DNA from: Paenibacillus sp. FSL R5-0912
Lineage (GTDB): Bacteria > Bacillota > Bacilli > Paenibacillales > Paenibacillaceae
DNA length: 64,000 bases
Assembly: GCF_000758605.1 (NCBI RefSeq)
Contig: NZ_CP009282.1
Span: forward strand, 4,650,001 to 4,714,000
Direction: 5' to 3'
A program made the position numbers and the translations under genes. Below the pieces are notes generated by a model. The model worked only from the letters and a program-made list of their open reading frames with translations. It had not been told where the DNA came from and made no database searches. Below are positions 63,501-64,000 of the stretch, piece after piece. Each line of letters starts with the position of its first letter. Positions within the stretch are counted from its first letter, which is position 1.

Positions 63501-64000
63501 CTGTACGAATATGACGGTGAATCGTTATTTCCCTGCAGATAATCGTCCCCCGCCCCGCCGTCCAGCACGTCGTTGCCCGCTCCGCCGTACAGCGTATCGT
63601 TGCCTTCGCCACTGTCCAGCGTGTCGTTTCCGGCCATTCCGTTCAAAATATCATTGCCGGTCCCGCCGTAAACCGTATCGTCGCCTCCCTGGGCGTTTAT
63701 GGTATCGTCACCGCCCATGCCGTAGATGATATCATTGGTGTCATTGCCATTCAGCGTTTCGCTCTCATCGCTTCCGAGAATGCTAAGAACGGCATTGTTC
63801 ACATAATCGAAATCCCACACCGTTCCGTCGGCAAACCATATTTCTTCAACCCTATACTTTCCTCCGGGGCTGAAATAATCCGATACCGTCAGCTTGTCGC
63901 TGGTCTGGTTAATTCGGATTTCCAGATGATTGCCGGTACGGCGCAGCGTTATGTTATCCGGAGACAAACTGGCTGCAAGCTGCACCCTGTCGGTGTTGCC
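60584..64000 (-). CDS. RTX haemolysin-type calcium-binding repeat protein, N-terminus cut by window edge
   Basis: The frame is open from the right edge to a stop at 60584 (about 1138 codons). It holds six near-identical modules of about 168 residues. Each has nonapeptide runs (GGAGNDTLYGGAGDDVLDGGAGDDYLQG) that bind calcium in a parallel beta-roll, then a related domain (YVFGKGYGQDRIYDYD...NPSDIEVLQKDGHLSLRI...YQIERVTFADGTVWGKAEL). The last 45 residues leave the pattern and could be an export signal. Such proteins normally leave Gram-negatives by a type I system; no such exporter is visible here. Confidence 0.88.
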   Translation of the reverse strand, partial: GNTDRVQLAASLSPDNITLRRTGNHLEIRINQTSDKLTVSDYFSPGGKYRVEEIWFADGTVWDFDYVNNAVLSILGSDESETLNGNDTNDIIYGMGGDDTINAQGGDDTVYGGTGNDILNGMAGNDTLDSGEGNDTLYGGAGNDVLDGGAGDDYLQGNNDSPSYSYSGNDTYVFGKGYGQDRIYDYDTTAGNADTIQMLVNPSDIEVLQKDGHLSLRIIETGDQLTVQYYFNSSAYQIERVTFADGSVWGKAELEANMLTKGTDADDTLYGMNDYNDSMYGFGGNDTLYGYSGDDTMNGGEGNDTLYGGAGDDVLDGGAGDDYLQGNNDSSSYSYSGNDTYVFGKGYGQDRIYDYDSSTNTDTIHMLVNPSDIEVLQKDGHLSLRIMETGDQLTIQYYFNSSAYQIERVTFADGTVWGKAELEASVLTKGTEETDTLFGMNDYNDSMYGFGGNDTLYGYSGDDTMNGGEGNDTLYGGAGDDVLDGGAGDDYLQGNNDSSSYSYSGNDTYVFGKGYGQDRIYDYDSSSTNTDTIQMLVNPSDIEVLQKDGHLSLRIIETGDQLTVQYYFNSSAYQIERVTFADGTVWGKAELEASVLTKGTEETDTLYGMNDFNDSMYGFGGNDTLYGYSGDDTMNGGAGNDTLYGGAGDDVLDGGAGDDYLQGNNDSSSYSYSGNDTYVFGKGYGQDRINDYDSSSTNTDTIQMLVNPSDIEVLQKDGHLSLRIMETGDQLTIQYYFNSSAYQIERVTFADGTVWGKAELEANVLTKGTDEGDTLSGISGLNDHMHGYAGNDMLYGYSGNDYMYGGAGNDTLYGGAGNDVLDGGAGDDYLQGNNDSSSYSYSGSDTYVFGRGYGQDRIYDYDTSSTNKDTIQMLVNPSDIEVLQKDGHLSLRIIETGDQLTIQYYFNSSAYQIERVTFADGTVWGKAELEANVLTKGTDEGDTLSGISGLNDHMYGYAGNDTLYGYSGNDYMYGDAGNDTLYGGAGNDVLDGGAGDDYLQGNNDSSSYSYSGSDTYVFGRGYGQDRIYDYETKTNTDIVKLLVDSDEVIFSKNASDLVVQINGSEDKATVSNWYTSAAYQTELFMAQDGTRIKNTQIEQLIQAMATYSSSTGTSWSQAMNEQRTDAQQILAQYWTADK

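Overview
The window looks like a Paenibacillus (low-GC Gram-positive, Paenibacillaceae) chromosome. It has Bacillus-type operators (a BirA box, a cre-like site), ECF transporter genes, a SUKH immunity repertoire, and a 52-bp dispersed repeat that I remember from Paenibacillus. I could run no search, so family names come from motifs read by eye.

Positions 1-23,800 read as one end of an extracellular contractile injection system (eCIS, phage-tail-like) locus. From right to left on the minus strand it holds an LLH-type holin, a giant secreted protein with 24 HYR repeats and a C-terminal cellulose-binding module, an XhlA-type holin, a DUF1906 endolysin, and a 1363-residue eCIS cargo toxin with the N-terminal LALQRTLGNRAVVQLL motif. 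Next come an immunity gene and three 5'-truncated toxin cassettes, each ending in a different HNH/Endo VII-like nuclease tip with its own immunity gene. A tandem-AAA eCIS ATPase runs off the left edge. A divergent two-gene operon, possibly a split sigma factor of the SigO/RsoA kind, sits at the right border. The silent toxin-tip/immunity array beside an eCIS effector is the most striking feature of the window.

Positions 24,000-28,500 hold a muropeptide recovery operon (murQ-murP-mupG-murR) whose promoter carries a palindromic operator and a cre-like site. From 28,600 to 45,200 are ordinary accessory genes: an IS remnant, an oxidoreductase with HxlR, phosphotransferases, acetyltransferases, a MerR regulator with a small membrane protein, a HAD/methyltransferase/PPOX/VOC run, an orphan PTS EIIC and an ABC-F protein.

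Positions 45,300-53,700 hold a nine-gene, translationally coupled operon under a BirA-type operator: bioY, acyl-CoA ligase (YhfT-like), thiolase-like (YhfS-like), two MaoC/hot-dog proteins, an SDR reductase, ecfA1, ecfA2, ecfT. birA is divergent. A dedicated biotin ECF transporter is thus fused to an almost complete acyl-CoA elongation or beta-oxidation module, and its thiolase lacks the usual C-terminal catalytic cysteine.

Positions 54,300-60,500 hold a decayed membrane gene, 52-bp tandem repeats, a DrrAB-type exporter, a lipoprotein, an acetyltransferase and an AraC/GyrI-like regulator. The window ends in a large RTX (haemolysin-type calcium-binding) repeat protein, cut by the right edge and unusual for a Gram-positive.
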